Of a stretch of DNA of 64,000 nt, positions 9,501 to 18,259 are shown one piece after another (within the stretch, counting starts at the first letter, position 1; each line of letters opens with the position of its first letter). This stretch comes from Bradyrhizobium murdochi. GTDB taxonomy: Bacteria; Pseudomonadota; Alphaproteobacteria; Rhizobiales; Xanthobacteraceae. The notes beneath the pieces were generated by a model. It was not told the DNA's origin and made no database searches. It saw only the letters and a program-made list of their open reading frames with translations. A program made the translations under genes and the position numbers. Location of the stretch: positions 62,001 through 126,000 of the forward strand of contig NZ_AXAU01000016.1 of NCBI RefSeq assembly GCF_000472965.1, written 5' to 3'.

Positions 9501-12500
9501 CGACGTGAAGGGCGAAATCCTCGAACTGAAAAACACCATCAACACGATGGTCGACCAGCTCAACGCCTTTGCCGGCGAAGTGACCCGCGTGGCGCGCGAG
9601 GTCGGCACCGAGGGCAAGCTCGGCGGTCAGGCGCAGGTCCCGGGCGTCGCCGGCACCTGGAAGGACCTCACCGACACCGTCAACTTCATGGCGGCGAATT
9701 TGACCGAACAGGTCCGCGGCATCGTCAAGGTGGTGACGGCGGTCGCCAACGGCGACCTGAAGCAGAACCTGACAGTGAAATCGAAGGGCGAAGTCGCAGC
9801 CCTTGCCGACACCATTAACAACATGACCGAGACGCTCGCGACCTTTGCCGATCAGGTCACCAGCGTGGCGCGCGAGGTCGGCGTCGAGGGGCGGCTCGGC
9901 GGCCAGGCCAACGTGCCCGGCGCGGCCGGCACCTGGAAGGACCTCACCGGCAACGTCAACCTGCTCGCCGCCAACCTGACCTCGCAGGTGCGCTCGATCG
10001 CCGAGGTGGCGACCGCCGTGACCAAGGGCGACCTGACCCGCTCGATCCAGGTCGACGCCCGCGGCGAAGTGGCCGAACTCAAAGACAACATCAACACCAT
10101 GATCGGCAACCTGCGGCTCACCACCCAGGTGAACACCGAGCAGGACTGGCTGAAAACAAACCTCGCAAGATTCACCAACATGTTGCAGGGCCAGCGCGAG
10201 CTGTCCACCGTCGGTCGGCTGCTGCTGACCGAACTGGCGCCGCTCGTCAACGCGCATATGGGCGTGATCTACCAGGTCGAGAACGCCGAGAGCCCGCAAT
10301 TGCACCTGCTCTCGGCCTACGCCGGCGACGGCGCCAATCCGCATCCGCAAATCGTTCAGTTCGGCGAAGGATTGATCGGCCAATGCGCCATGGACAAGCG
10401 CCAGCGGCTGGTGTCGGACATCCCTCACGATACGGCACCGGTGAATTCGGCACTGCTACGCGTGATCCCGAAAAACATCGTCGTGCTTCCGGTGCTGTTC
10501 GAAAACCAGGTGAAGGCCGTGATCGAGCTCTCCTCGATCTCGTCGTTCACGACGTCACAGATGACCTTCCTGGAACAGCTCACCGACAGCATCGGCATCG
10601 TGCTCAACTCGATCGAGGCCACGATGCAGACCGAAGGCCTGTTGAAGCAATCCCAGCAGCTCGCCGGTGAACTGCAGACGCAGCAGAAGGAATTGCAGCA
10701 GACCAACGAACAGCTCGAACAGAAGGCCCAGCAGCTCGCCGAACGCAACGTCGAGGTGGAACGAAAGAACCAGGAAATCGAACAAGCACGGCGCGCGCTC
10801 GAGGAAAAGGCAACGGAACTTGCGTTGACATCGAAGTACAAGTCCGAATTCCTCGCCAACATGTCGCACGAACTGCGCACGCCGCTCAACAGCATCCTGA
10901 TCCTCGGCCAGCAGCTCACCGAAAACCCCGACGGCAATCTGTCGCCGAAGCAGGTCGAGTTCGCCCGCACCATCCACGGCGCCGGCACCGATCTTCTGAA
11001 CTTGATCAGCGACATCCTCGACCTGTCGAAGATCGAATCCGGCACTGTGACGGTCGATGCCGAGGAAATCCTGACGTCCAGCCTGTTGGAGACCGTCGGC
11101 CGCCCGTTCAAGCACGAGGCCGAAAACCGCCACCTCTCGTTCAACATCAATGTCGACGAGAACCTTCCCCGCAGCATGGTCACCGACTCCAAGCGGCTGC
11201 AGCAGGTGTTGAAGAACCTGCTGTCGAACGCATTCAAGTTCACCGCGGAAGGCGGCGTGAAACTGAGCGTGTCGGCTGCCGTCGGCGGCTGGAGCGCCGA
11301 ACACCCGATCCTCAATCACGCCCCCGCCGTCGTCGCCTTCGAGGTGACGGATACCGGCATCGGCATTCCCTTGGAAAAGCAGAAACTGATCTTCGAGGCG
11401 TTCCAGCAGGCGGACGCCGGCACGAGCCGGAAATACGGCGGCACCGGTCTCGGCCTCGCGATCAGCCGCGAGCTCGCGAGCCTGCTCGGCGGCGAAATCC
11501 ATCTGCGCAGCGCACCCGGTAAAGGCAGCACCTTCGTGCTTTATCTGCCGCTGAAATATTCCGGCCCGACGATCGCGTCGCGCGTCGCCGCTCCGTCGCC
11601 GTTCACGCCGGCGCCGGCGGTGCAAGCCACCTCAACGCAGGAGCGCGTCGTCGAGCAATTGCCGGACGATCGCCTCGATCTCGCGCCGGGAGACAACATC
11701 CTCCTAATCGTCGAGGACGATCCGCATTATGCGCGGGTGCTGATCGATCTGGCCCGCGACAAGGGTTTCAAGGTGCTGGTTGCGAGCCGCGGCGCCGAAG
11801 CGCTCGAGCTCGCCAAGCAGTTCCAGCCGACAGCGGTTTCGCTCGATGTGTTCCTGCCTGACATGCTGGGCTGGACCGTGCTGAGCCAGCTCAAGCACAG
11901 TCCGCTGACGCGGCACATTCCGGTGCAGATCATCACGCTCGACGAAGACCGCCAGCATGCGCTGGCGCGCGGCGCGTTTTCCTTCGTCAACAAGCCGACG
12001 ACGACCGAGGGCGTCAGCGCGGCACTGTCGCAGATCAAGGAATACGCCAAGCCCCGCCGCAAGCGCCTGCTGATCGTGGAGGACAATGCCGCCGAGCAGA
12101 TGAGCATCACCGAATTGCTCGGCCATGACGACATCGAGATCCTCACCGCCGACACCGGCGCCGATGCCTTGTCGACGTTGCGGAACCAGCCCTGCGACTG
12201 CGTCGTGCTCGATCTGCGATTGCCTGACATGAGCGGGTTCGAGGTGCTTGACCAGCTTCGCAACGACGAAACGCTATCGAACGTGCCGGTCGTGGTGTTT
12301 ACGGGCCGGGAACTCTCGGCCGAGGAAGACGCGGAACTTCACACCATGGCGAGGAGCATCGTGGTCAAGGGCGTCGAGTCGCCGGAACGCCTGCTCGATG
12401 AAACGTCGCTGTTTTTGCACCGTGTGATCACGGAATTGCCAGTCGAAAAGCAGAGAATGCTCGAAAAGCTCAATAGCTCCGATGAGGATCTCGTTGGCAA

Positions 12501-12864
12501 GACCGCACTTCTGGTAGACGACGACGCCCGTAACATCTTCGCGCTGTCGAGTGTGCTCGAACGGCGCGGCATGAAGGTGCTGACCGCGACGACCGGCCAC
12601 GAGGCCATTGCGCTGGTCGAGTCTACCCCAAATATCGCAATCGTGCTGATGGATATCATGATGCCGCAGATGGACGGATATCAGACCATCGGTGTCATCC
12701 GCGAAAATCCGTCCTTCAGCCGCCTGCCGATTATTGCGCTGACCGCCAAGGCGATGAAGGGCGACCGCGAGAAATGCCTCGAAGCCGGCGCTTCGGACTA
12801 TCTCGCCAAACCCGTCAATACCGAGCAGTTGCTGCTCGCCATCCGAATGTGGTTGCACCGCTGA
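6574..12864 (+). CDS. Giant soluble poly-HAMP hybrid histidine kinase with three receiver domains
   Basis: This 2096-residue cytoplasmic hybrid sensor kinase has no membrane segment. Order: a short N-terminal region with divergent HAMP-like helices (1-173); eleven 92-residue repeats (174-1185), each probably one canonical and one divergent HAMP as in fungal group III kinases; a GAF domain (about 1200-1345); a Gln/Glu-rich coiled coil (1350-1420); HisKA with phospho-acceptor H1432 in SHELRTPLN; an ATPase domain with DTGIGI and GGTGLGL; and receivers with acceptors D1758, D1880 and D2027. Three receivers imply a multistep relay. The ATG at 6574 follows GAGGAG. The REC-PAS-HWE kinase gene lies 13 bases downstream, probably in the same operon. 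The signal is unknown; homology to osmosensing fungal kinases covers the HAMP array only. Confidence 0.93.
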   Translation: MSDLSPGASPSARRVAKSKPPHTNGTSDPMQDLLHALQAMRAGDFSVRMTGDHLGIEGKIADTFNEIVASNQRMAQQLEHVGQVVGREGKTRQRVKFDLSSGSWADMEGSVNTLIDDLLWPTREVTRAVAAVAQGDLLQTVQLNVDGRPLGGEFLQSATIVNTMIKQLGVFTSEVTRVAREVGTEGKLGGQAQVPEVTGVWKDLTESVNSMANNLTGQVRNIAEVTIAVANGDLSKKITVDVRGEILQLKEAINTMVDQLRSFASEVTRVAREVGTDGKLGGQAIVPGVAGTWKDLTDSVNAMCGNLTAQVRNIANVTTAVARGDLSRKITVDVRGEILELKDTINTMVDQLNSFASEVTRVAREVGTEGKLGGQAQVPGVAGTWKDLTDNVNFMASNLTAQVRNIADVATAIAGGDLSKKITVNVSGEILQLKETLNTMVDQLNAFAGEVTRVAREVGTEGRLGGQANVLGVAGTWKDLTESVNSMASNLTAQVRNIAEVTTAVANGDLSKKITVDVRGEILELKDTINTMVDQLNAFAGEVTRVAREVGTEGKLGGQANVRGVAGTWKDLTDNVNSMAGNLTAQVRNIAEVATAVAKGDLSKKITVNVSGEILQLKETLNTMVDQLNAFAGEVTRVAREVGTDGKLGGQAQVPEVAGTWKDLTDSVNSMAGNLTAQVRNIAEVATAIAGGDLSRKITVDVRGEILQLKETLNTMVDQLNRFAGEVTRVAREVGTEGRLGGQANVPGVAGTWKDLTDNVNSMAGNLTGQVRNIAEVTTAVAKGDLSKKITVDVKGEILELKNTVNTMVDQLNAFASEVTRVAREVGTEGKLGGQAQVPEVAGTWKDLTDNVNFMASNLTAQVRNIAEVATAIAGGDLSKKITVDVRGEILLLKDTLNTMVEQLRSFAAEVTRVAREVGTEGRLGGQAVVPGVGGTWKDLTDNVNLLAANLTTQVRNIAEVTTAVARGDLSRKITVDVKGEILELKNTINTMVDQLNAFAGEVTRVAREVGTEGKLGGQAQVPGVAGTWKDLTDTVNFMAANLTEQVRGIVKVVTAVANGDLKQNLTVKSKGEVAALADTINNMTETLATFADQVTSVAREVGVEGRLGGQANVPGAAGTWKDLTGNVNLLAANLTSQVRSIAEVATAVTKGDLTRSIQVDARGEVAELKDNINTMIGNLRLTTQVNTEQDWLKTNLARFTNMLQGQRELSTVGRLLLTELAPLVNAHMGVIYQVENAESPQLHLLSAYAGDGANPHPQIVQFGEGLIGQCAMDKRQRLVSDIPHDTAPVNSALLRVIPKNIVVLPVLFENQVKAVIELSSISSFTTSQMTFLEQLTDSIGIVLNSIEATMQTEGLLKQSQQLAGELQTQQKELQQTNEQLEQKAQQLAERNVEVERKNQEIEQARRALEEKATELALTSKYKSEFLANMSHELRTPLNSILILGQQLTENPDGNLSPKQVEFARTIHGAGTDLLNLISDILDLSKIESGTVTVDAEEILTSSLLETVGRPFKHEAENRHLSFNINVDENLPRSMVTDSKRLQQVLKNLLSNAFKFTAEGGVKLSVSAAVGGWSAEHPILNHAPAVVAFEVTDTGIGIPLEKQKLIFEAFQQADAGTSRKYGGTGLGLAISRELASLLGGEIHLRSAPGKGSTFVLYLPLKYSGPTIASRVAAPSPFTPAPAVQATSTQERVVEQLPDDRLDLAPGDNILLIVEDDPHYARVLIDLARDKGFKVLVASRGAEALELAKQFQPTAVSLDVFLPDMLGWTVLSQLKHSPLTRHIPVQIITLDEDRQHALARGAFSFVNKPTTTEGVSAALSQIKEYAKPRRKRLLIVEDNAAEQMSITELLGHDDIEILTADTGADALSTLRNQPCDCVVLDLRLPDMSGFEVLDQLRNDETLSNVPVVVFTGRELSAEEDAELHTMARSIVVKGVESPERLLDETSLFLHRVITELPVEKQRMLEKLNSSDEDLVGKTALLVDDDARNIFALSSVLERRGMKVLTATTGHEAIALVESTPNIAIVLMDIMMPQMDGYQTIGVIRENPSFSRLPIIALTAKAMKGDREKCLEAGASDYLAKPVNTEQLLLAIRMWLHR
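7093..10128 (+). repeat. Eleven in-register 276-bp tandem repeats encoding HAMP pairs
   Basis: Unit boundaries fall exactly every 276 bases from 7093 (EVTRVAREV) to 9853 (QVTSVAREV), with no insertion or deletion. Units 1-9 are highly alike at protein level. Units 10 and 11 are the most divergent (for example KQNLTVKSKGEV and TRSIQVDARGEV). Constant length with near-identical sequence points to duplication and ongoing homogenisation. Confidence 0.92.
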
Positions 12865-12877
12865 CCGGCGTAAGCAG

Positions 12878-14374
12878 ATGATGGATCAAGAGAAGGTAAA
12901 CATTCTTCTGGTTGACGATCAGCCTGCGAAGCTGCTCGCCTATGAGGTCATCCTCAAAGAACTCGGCGAGAACCTGGTCAAGGCCTCGTCCGGGCGCGAA
13001 GCGCTCGAGTTCCTGCTCAAGAACGATGTTGCCATCATATTGGTCGACGTCTGCATGCCGGAACTCGACGGGTTCGAACTCGCCGCCATGATCCGCGAAC
13101 ATCCCCGCTTCCAGAAGACGGCGATGATCTTCATCTCCGCGATCCAGGTCAGCGACATCGACCGGCTGCGCGGCTATGAGATGGGCGCGGTCGACTACGT
13201 TCCGGTGCCTGTGGTGCCCGAAGTGTTGCGCGCCAAGATCAAGGTGTTCGCGGAGCTCTATCGCAAGACGCGCCAGCTCGAACGGCTCAATGTCGAACTC
13301 GAGGACCGGGTTCGTGCGCGCACTGCCGAACTCGAGGAATCGCACGCCAGGCTTCTGGAAAGCGAGCAGCGCCGCAGTTTGGCGATCGCGGCCGGCAAGA
13401 TGGGCTCCTGGGACTGGGACTGGGTCAATGGCGACTTTATGTGGGACGAAGGCCAGTATCAGATCCTCGGCGTCGATCCCGGCAAGTTCGAACTGACGCC
13501 GGCCAATATCCAGGCGCTGCTTCACCCTGACGACGTTCATGAATTGCACGAGGCGTGGGCCAGCTTCGCTCGGGGCGCGAAATCATACGAAGCGGAATTC
13601 CGCATCATCCGGCCGAATGGCGAGGTGCGCTGGTGCGCGGGAACGGCGGCGGCAAGCACCGACAAGGGCGGCCGCGTCGTCCGCGTCAGCGGCGTTACCG
13701 TCGACATCACCGAACGCAAGCAGGCCGAGGAGCGGCAAAGCCTGCTGGCGCGGGAGGTCGACCACCGCGCCAAGAACGCGCTGGCGCTCGCGCAATCCAT
13801 CGTCCGATTGACGCGCGGCGACAATGTGAAGAGCTACGTCCGTTCCGTCGAAGGACGGATCAATGCCCTTGCGCGCGTGCACACCGTGCTCTCGCTCTCG
13901 AGCTGGCAAGGCGCCGAAATACGCAAACTGATCGAGGAGGAGCTGGCGCCCTATTCCACCGGCGACCAGACCGACTTGTCCGGCCCGGAGATCCATCTCG
14001 AGCCGGCGACGGCCCAGACGGTTGCGTTGGCACTGCACGAGCTCGTCACCAATTCGGCGAAGTACGGCGCGCTGTCTGCGTTGTCGGGCCGGCTGTCGGT
14101 GTGTTGGGAAGACCAGGCGGGCGTTCTCAAGATCATATGGTCGGAGACTGGCGGGCCACATGTCGAGAAGCCGGTGTCGCGAGGGTTCGGAACCAGAAGC
14201 GTCATCGCCAGCATCGAGTCGCAGCTTGGTGGCAGGGCGGAATTCGACTGGCGCCCGGAAGGCCTCGTGTGCCGCCTGTCGGTTCCGTTGTCGCAACGGC
14301 AGTTTGGCGCCGATCCGGTTTCGCTCCTCGAGGTTACTGTTGATGGCAATGGTCTGCGACGCGCCGAGCGGTAA
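12878..14374 (+). CDS. REC-PAS-HWE histidine kinase
   Basis: This is a 498-residue cytoplasmic signalling protein. The receiver domain spans about 6-123 with acceptor D57 in LVDVCMPELDG. A short coiled coil (130-165) leads to a PAS domain with a PAC motif (about 165-285, ending VDITERKQAEE). The HWE/HisKA_2-type kinase has acceptor H296 in REVDHRAKNALALAQ and the ATPase motif LHELVTNSAKYGALS. Kinases of this type often feed single-domain regulators or the general stress response in alphaproteobacteria; no such partner gene is in the window. It starts 13 bases after the poly-HAMP kinase, so the upstream kinase may phosphorylate its receiver (inference). An alternative ATG follows immediately at 12881. 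Confidence 0.9.
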   Translation: MMDQEKVNILLVDDQPAKLLAYEVILKELGENLVKASSGREALEFLLKNDVAIILVDVCMPELDGFELAAMIREHPRFQKTAMIFISAIQVSDIDRLRGYEMGAVDYVPVPVVPEVLRAKIKVFAELYRKTRQLERLNVELEDRVRARTAELEESHARLLESEQRRSLAIAAGKMGSWDWDWVNGDFMWDEGQYQILGVDPGKFELTPANIQALLHPDDVHELHEAWASFARGAKSYEAEFRIIRPNGEVRWCAGTAAASTDKGGRVVRVSGVTVDITERKQAEERQSLLAREVDHRAKNALALAQSIVRLTRGDNVKSYVRSVEGRINALARVHTVLSLSSWQGAEIRKLIEEELAPYSTGDQTDLSGPEIHLEPATAQTVALALHELVTNSAKYGALSALSGRLSVCWEDQAGVLKIIWSETGGPHVEKPVSRGFGTRSVIASIESQLGGRAEFDWRPEGLVCRLSVPLSQRQFGADPVSLLEVTVDGNGLRRAER

Positions 14375-14379
14375 GACTG

Positions 14380-14668
14380 CTAACGCGCTGCTCCCGCAAC
14401 GGGAGCGCCCTGCGGCCGGGCCGGTCCCATCGCCAATTCGATCGCACGCATCAAATCCGGCGGACGAAACGGCTTCTGCAGACAGATGACGTCGGAAAGT
14501 TCTGGCGTTTCGGACAGAAAGTCCAGCGCGGTCATTCCCGAAATCGCTATGACGGGCAGGCCCGGCACGCGGGCGCGCATCGCTGCAATCAGATCGGAGC
14601 CGTCGGTGCCCTGCAAAAAGATGTCGACGATCGCAAGGTCGAAGCTCGTATCTTCGAACAACTTCAAT
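14380..14668 (-). pseudogene. Response-regulator remnant lacking its N-terminus
   Basis: The minus strand encodes the second half of a receiver domain: the acceptor region FDLAIVDIFLQGTDGSD, then ALDFLSETPE and the conserved lysine region LQKPFRPPDL, ending at 14380. The first beta strand, the acidic pair and helix 1 are missing. They should lie upstream, where the opposite strand instead carries a kinase fragment. The junction is at about 14668. I read this as a deletion product without a proper start; a weak in-frame ATG comes only from the neighbouring fragment's antisense. Confidence 0.7.
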
Positions 14669-15187
14669 ATGGTGTTCGGCTTCGTCAAGCAGTCGGGCGG
14701 GCACGTCAAGATCTACAGCGAGGAAGGCCACGGCACCTCCGTCAAGATCTATTTGCCGCGAGCAACGGGATTGCAGCAGACCGCGGCGGAAGCGCTGGTC
14801 TCGGGAAATATCGAGGGCGGCACCGAAACTGTCCTCGTCGTCGAGGACGATGCGCTGGTGCGGCGCTATGTGATGACCCAGATCGAGAGCCTGGGCTACA
14901 CCACCCTGGAGGCAGCCAACGCTTCCGATGCGTTGCGCATCATCGACGATGTCCCGAACGTGGACCTGCTGTTTACCGACGTGATCATGCCCGGCATCAT
15001 GAACGGCCGCCAGCTCGTCGACGAAGCGCTGAAGCGCCGGCCTGACCTCAAGACGCCCTACACCTCGGGATATACCGAAAACACCATCGTCCATCACGGC
15101 CGCCTGGATTCCGGCGTGCTGCTATTGGCAAAACCGTATCGCAAATCCGAGCTTGCGCGGATGATCCGGCTGGCGCTTGCCAGTTGA
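14669..15187 (+). pseudogene. C-terminal fragment of a hybrid histidine kinase (end of ATPase domain plus receiver)
   Basis: The frame begins abruptly in the last part of an ATPase domain (MVFGFVKQSGGHVKIYSEEG), then has a complete receiver domain with the acceptor in LLFTDVIMPG and the lysine in LLAKPYRKSEL. Kinase cores normally have the G2 box GLGL directly before MVFGFVKQ; here that and everything earlier is gone. The ATG at 14669 could still give a 172-residue protein carrying a usable receiver, but there is no ribosome site. Head-to-head abutment with a response-regulator remnant at 14668 indicates one deletion event that truncated both genes. Confidence 0.75.
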
Positions 15188-15257
15188 AGCAAGCGCTGCG
15201 GCTGATATATCCGTGGATGGAACGCCTCAGGCGGATGCAGCCCCACGGAGCGGCGCT

Positions 15258-16253
15258 TTGAAAAACCTGCTTACCGATATTTCCGGCGTTCGCGTCGGCC
15301 ACGCCCACGACGCAAGCATCGCTTCCGGCGTCACCGCGATCCTGTTCGACACGGCCGCCGTGGCCTCGATCGACGTGCGCGGCGGCGGCCCCGGCACCCG
15401 CGAAGAAGCGCTGCTCAGCCCTGAGAGCACCGTCGAGGCGATCGACGGCATCGCGCTTGCCGGCGGCTCGGCGCTCGGACTGGATGCCGCCGGCGGCGTG
15501 CAGGCTTGGCTTGCCGAACAGGGGCGCGGCTTTCGCATCCGTGACGCGGTCATCCCGATTGTTCCGGGAGCAATCTGCTTCGATCTGCTCAACGGCGGCA
15601 ACAAGGCATGGGGACGCTTTCCCCCCTATCGCGATCTCGGCTACGCCGCGGCCAACGCGGCGGCTGACGATTTCGCCCTCGGCAGCGTCGGCGCCGGCCT
15701 CGGCGCGACCACTGCCAATTTCAAGGGCGGCCTCGGCTCCGCTTCGGCACAGACCGACGGCGGCGTGACCATCGGCGCGCTTGCGGTGGTCAATGCGGTG
15801 GGCAGCGTGACGATCGGCGACGGCCCGTGGTTCTGGGCCGCGCCGTTCGAGCAGGACAACGAGTTTGGCGGGCGAGGACTGCCGCCCTCGTTCACGCCCG
15901 ATATGCTGAGAGCCCGCCTCAAGGGCGCGCCGTCAGCTACTCCGTCGCAGAACACCACGCTGGTGGTCGTTGTCACCGATGCGGTGCTGACCAAACCGCA
16001 GGCCAGGCGGCTCGCGATGATCGCGCAAACCGGCATGGCGCGCGCCATCTATCCCGTGCATGCGCCGCTGGACGGTGACGTGGTGTTTGCCGCCGCGACC
16101 GGCAAGAAGCCGATCGATCCGCTGTTCGGCCTCACCGAACTCGGCATGGTGGCCGCCAACACGGTTGCGCGCGCAATCGCGCGCGGCGTCCATGCTGCGA
16201 CTGCACTGCCCTTCGCCGGCGCGCTACCGGCGTGGAGGGATCGTTTCGGTTAG
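15258..16253 (+). CDS. P1 family (S58, DmpA-like) aminopeptidase
   Basis: This 331-residue member of peptidase family S58 resembles DmpA, BapA and PH0078: autoprocessed N-terminal-nucleophile hydrolases that remove N-terminal residues or cleave beta-peptides. Family regions include NLLTDISGVRVGHA at the start, VDVRGGGPGTRE-type sequence (IDVRGGGPGTREE), LAGGSALGLDAAGGV and the C-terminal LGMVAANTVARAIARGV. I start at TTG 15258 because GGAG sits seven bases upstream and the product then begins like the family. Earlier in-frame TTG 15177 and GTG 15213 lack a ribosome site and overlap or abut the kinase fragment. No signal peptide is seen. Substrate unknown. Confidence 0.85.
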   Translation: MKNLLTDISGVRVGHAHDASIASGVTAILFDTAAVASIDVRGGGPGTREEALLSPESTVEAIDGIALAGGSALGLDAAGGVQAWLAEQGRGFRIRDAVIPIVPGAICFDLLNGGNKAWGRFPPYRDLGYAAANAAADDFALGSVGAGLGATTANFKGGLGSASAQTDGGVTIGALAVVNAVGSVTIGDGPWFWAAPFEQDNEFGGRGLPPSFTPDMLRARLKGAPSATPSQNTTLVVVVTDAVLTKPQARRLAMIAQTGMARAIYPVHAPLDGDVVFAAATGKKPIDPLFGLTELGMVAANTVARAIARGVHAATALPFAGALPAWRDRFG

Positions 16254-16257
16254 CAAG

Positions 16258-16362
16258 CCCCTCATGGTGAGGAGCGCGAAGCGCGTCTCGAACCATGGGG
16301 CCCCGTCTGTGGCCTACATCCTTCGAGACGCCCGCTTCTCGCGGGCTCCTCAGGATGAGGGG
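16258..16362. repeat. Compound palindromic repeat (CCTCATGGTGAGGAGC family)
   Basis: The outer arms CCCCTCATGGTGAGGAGC (16258-) and GCTCCTCAGGATGAGGGG (to 16362) pair with two mismatches. Each half also contains its own smaller hairpin. The element fills the space between two convergent genes. It resembles a high-copy Bradyrhizobium intergenic repeat and may act as a bidirectional transcription stop. Confidence 0.8.
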
Positions 16363-16377
16363 TTACAGCTAATCCCG

Positions 16378-17124
16378 TCAGGCGCTGAGCGAAAGCGATG
16401 CGGTGGCGCCCGATGCGATCGCCTTGGCTTCGCGCTGGATCATCTGCTCGATGAAATTGTAGGACGATGTCGCTGATGTGGATGAGCTGCCGGACGCAGG
16501 CGATGTCATCGTTACCTTCGATCCGTCGGCATAGGTCAAGGAGGTCGTCACCGAGCCGTCGCTGTTGCTGACCGTCGTGGTCATTGCGCCCTGGCGCATC
16601 TGCGAGCGCGGATCAAAATTGGATGCGTCGGACTCGTTCGTCTCGTCCGGGCGGCGGTGATGCTCCTTCTCAGGCCGGAGCGCCGACGCCAGTTCCTTGA
16701 GACTGACCGAGCCGTCGCCGTCCTGGTCGAGCTTGCCAAACACGCTGTCGGCCTGCGCAAGGTTGGTGCCACCGGCGCCAAGCGCCTCTTCGAATTCCGT
16801 CTTGCTGATCTTGCCGTCACCGTCGCCATCGATCTGCCCGAACAGGTCCTTCAGCGCGGCGTGACGGCTTTTCGAAGCCGTGGCCGATCCCGTCGAGGAC
16901 TGGCTTTGCGCGTCAAGCAGCGCGCTCATGGTTTCCGGCGATATCGTCGAAAGGCCGTTGCCCGAGCCGGACCCTGGAGCGATCGATGCCGGCGTAGTCG
17001 GGGATGACTGGCCGAAGCTTGCGAAGTTCTGGCTGAGGCCGGTGGTTGGCGCAGACGATTTGGACGACGTCAGCGCCTTGAGGGCATCGATGGCCGATGA
17101 CGCGGCGCCCAGAGCAAAGAACAT
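16378..17124 (-). CDS. EF-hand calcium-binding domain protein
   Basis: This 248-residue Ser/Thr/Ala-rich protein contains a pair of canonical EF-hand loops. Loop one is D99-E110 (DGDGDGKISKTE) and loop two is D133-E144 (DQDGDGSVSLKE); both have Asp at positions 1, 3 and 5 and Glu at 12, so both should bind calcium. The rest is low complexity and probably disordered, apart from a predicted helix at the C-terminus (YNFIEQMIQREAKAIASG). No clear cleavable signal peptide is visible. Similar proteins in rhizobia are annotated only as EF-hand proteins; the partner is unknown. Confidence 0.85.
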   Translation of the reverse strand: MFFALGAASSAIDALKALTSSKSSAPTTGLSQNFASFGQSSPTTPASIAPGSGSGNGLSTISPETMSALLDAQSQSSTGSATASKSRHAALKDLFGQIDGDGDGKISKTEFEEALGAGGTNLAQADSVFGKLDQDGDGSVSLKELASALRPEKEHHRRPDETNESDASNFDPRSQMRQGAMTTTVSNSDGSVTTSLTYADGSKVTMTSPASGSSSTSATSSYNFIEQMIQREAKAIASGATASLSLSA

Positions 17125-17384
17125 GGCGGAACTCCAACAATGCCGCGCGTAAAGCGGCCCACAGTTCGTGTTCCGTTTTCCTCAGCAAGCGCCATGCCAT
17201 GAAGAAAACCCAATAAAACCGGGCTTTTCCGTATCCCGTCTGATCGGCAAACCCGGCAATAGCTGCCCGCCGCGGCAGATTTTTCCGCCCACAGGAGACG
17301 GCGGCGCCGCGCATTGCCCCCGGCCGTGCTGCATGTTACGCGGAGCCATTCCGCACTCTCGCAAGCCTTTCGGGAAAAGCGCAC

Positions 17385-18086
17385 ATGTCCCAGCAATTTG
17401 CGTCGCGTCCCCTGGTCATCGCACCGTCGATCCTGGCGGCGGATTTCGCCAAGCTCGGCGAGGAAGTCCGCGCGGTGGACGCAGCGGGCGCCGACTGGAT
17501 CCATCTCGACGTGATGGACGGACATTTCGTGCCGAACATTTCCTACGGCCCCGATGTCATCAAGGCGATGCGCCCGCATACGAAGAAGATCTTCGACGCG
17601 CATCTGATGATCTCACCCTGCGACCCCTACCTCGAGGCCTTTGCAAAGGCCGGCTGCGATCACATCACCGTCCATGCCGAGGCCGGCCCGCATCTGCATC
17701 GCTCGCTGCAGGCGATCCGCGCGCTCGGCAAGAAGGCCGGCGTCTCGCTCAACCCGGGCACGCCGGCGAGTGCGATCGAATATGTTATCGACCTGATCGA
17801 TCTGGTGCTTGTGATGTCGGTCAATCCCGGCTTCGGCGGCCAGGCCTTCATCAAATCCGCGCTTAGCAAGGTCAGCGACGTCAGGGCGATGGCCGCGGGC
17901 CGTCCGATCGACATCGAGGTCGATGGCGGCGTCGGTCCTGATGTCGCCGGGCAGTTGGCCGCCGCCGGCGCCAATGCGCTGGTCGCGGGCTCCGCGGTGT
18001 TCAAGGGCGGCACCGTGGACAGCTACAAGGCCAACATATCCGCTATCCGCAACGCGGCGGCGCTGGCGCGCGGCGAAGCGGTCTAG
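17385..18086 (+). CDS. rpe: Ribulose-phosphate 3-epimerase
   Basis: This enzyme interconverts D-ribulose 5-phosphate and D-xylulose 5-phosphate in the pentose phosphate and Calvin cycles. It is a 233-residue TIM barrel of normal length. Conserved regions are PSILAADFAKLGEEV, the metal-site motifs HLDVMDGHFVPN and DAHLMI, VMSVNPGFGGQ, and the phosphate-binding DGGV...GSAVF. The start follows a 260-base intergenic region shared with the divergent EF-hand gene. It belongs to the housekeeping backbone that also includes purB, murI and rpsD. Confidence 0.97.
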   Translation: MSQQFASRPLVIAPSILAADFAKLGEEVRAVDAAGADWIHLDVMDGHFVPNISYGPDVIKAMRPHTKKIFDAHLMISPCDPYLEAFAKAGCDHITVHAEAGPHLHRSLQAIRALGKKAGVSLNPGTPASAIEYVIDLIDLVLVMSVNPGFGGQAFIKSALSKVSDVRAMAAGRPIDIEVDGGVGPDVAGQLAAAGANALVAGSAVFKGGTVDSYKANISAIRNAAALARGEAV

Positions 18087-18259
18087 CTAGCCTCAATGTC
18101 ATCCCTGCGAACGCAGGGCGACGGCGATAGCCGGCAGGAAAGCCACACTCGACGGGCAGCAGCCATGGAACCCGAAAGTCCACGCTCCGGCCACAAAGCT
18201 TCACGCATCTCGCCATAAACGCGGACCAGCATCCCGCCTTCCACGGACGGGACAGAAAT

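Noticed and set aside
6925..10428. Several long minus-strand frames within the poly-HAMP repeats
   Set aside because: Each repeat of 276 bp preserves all three frames, so the antisense frames repeat with the same period and are artefacts of the sense gene.
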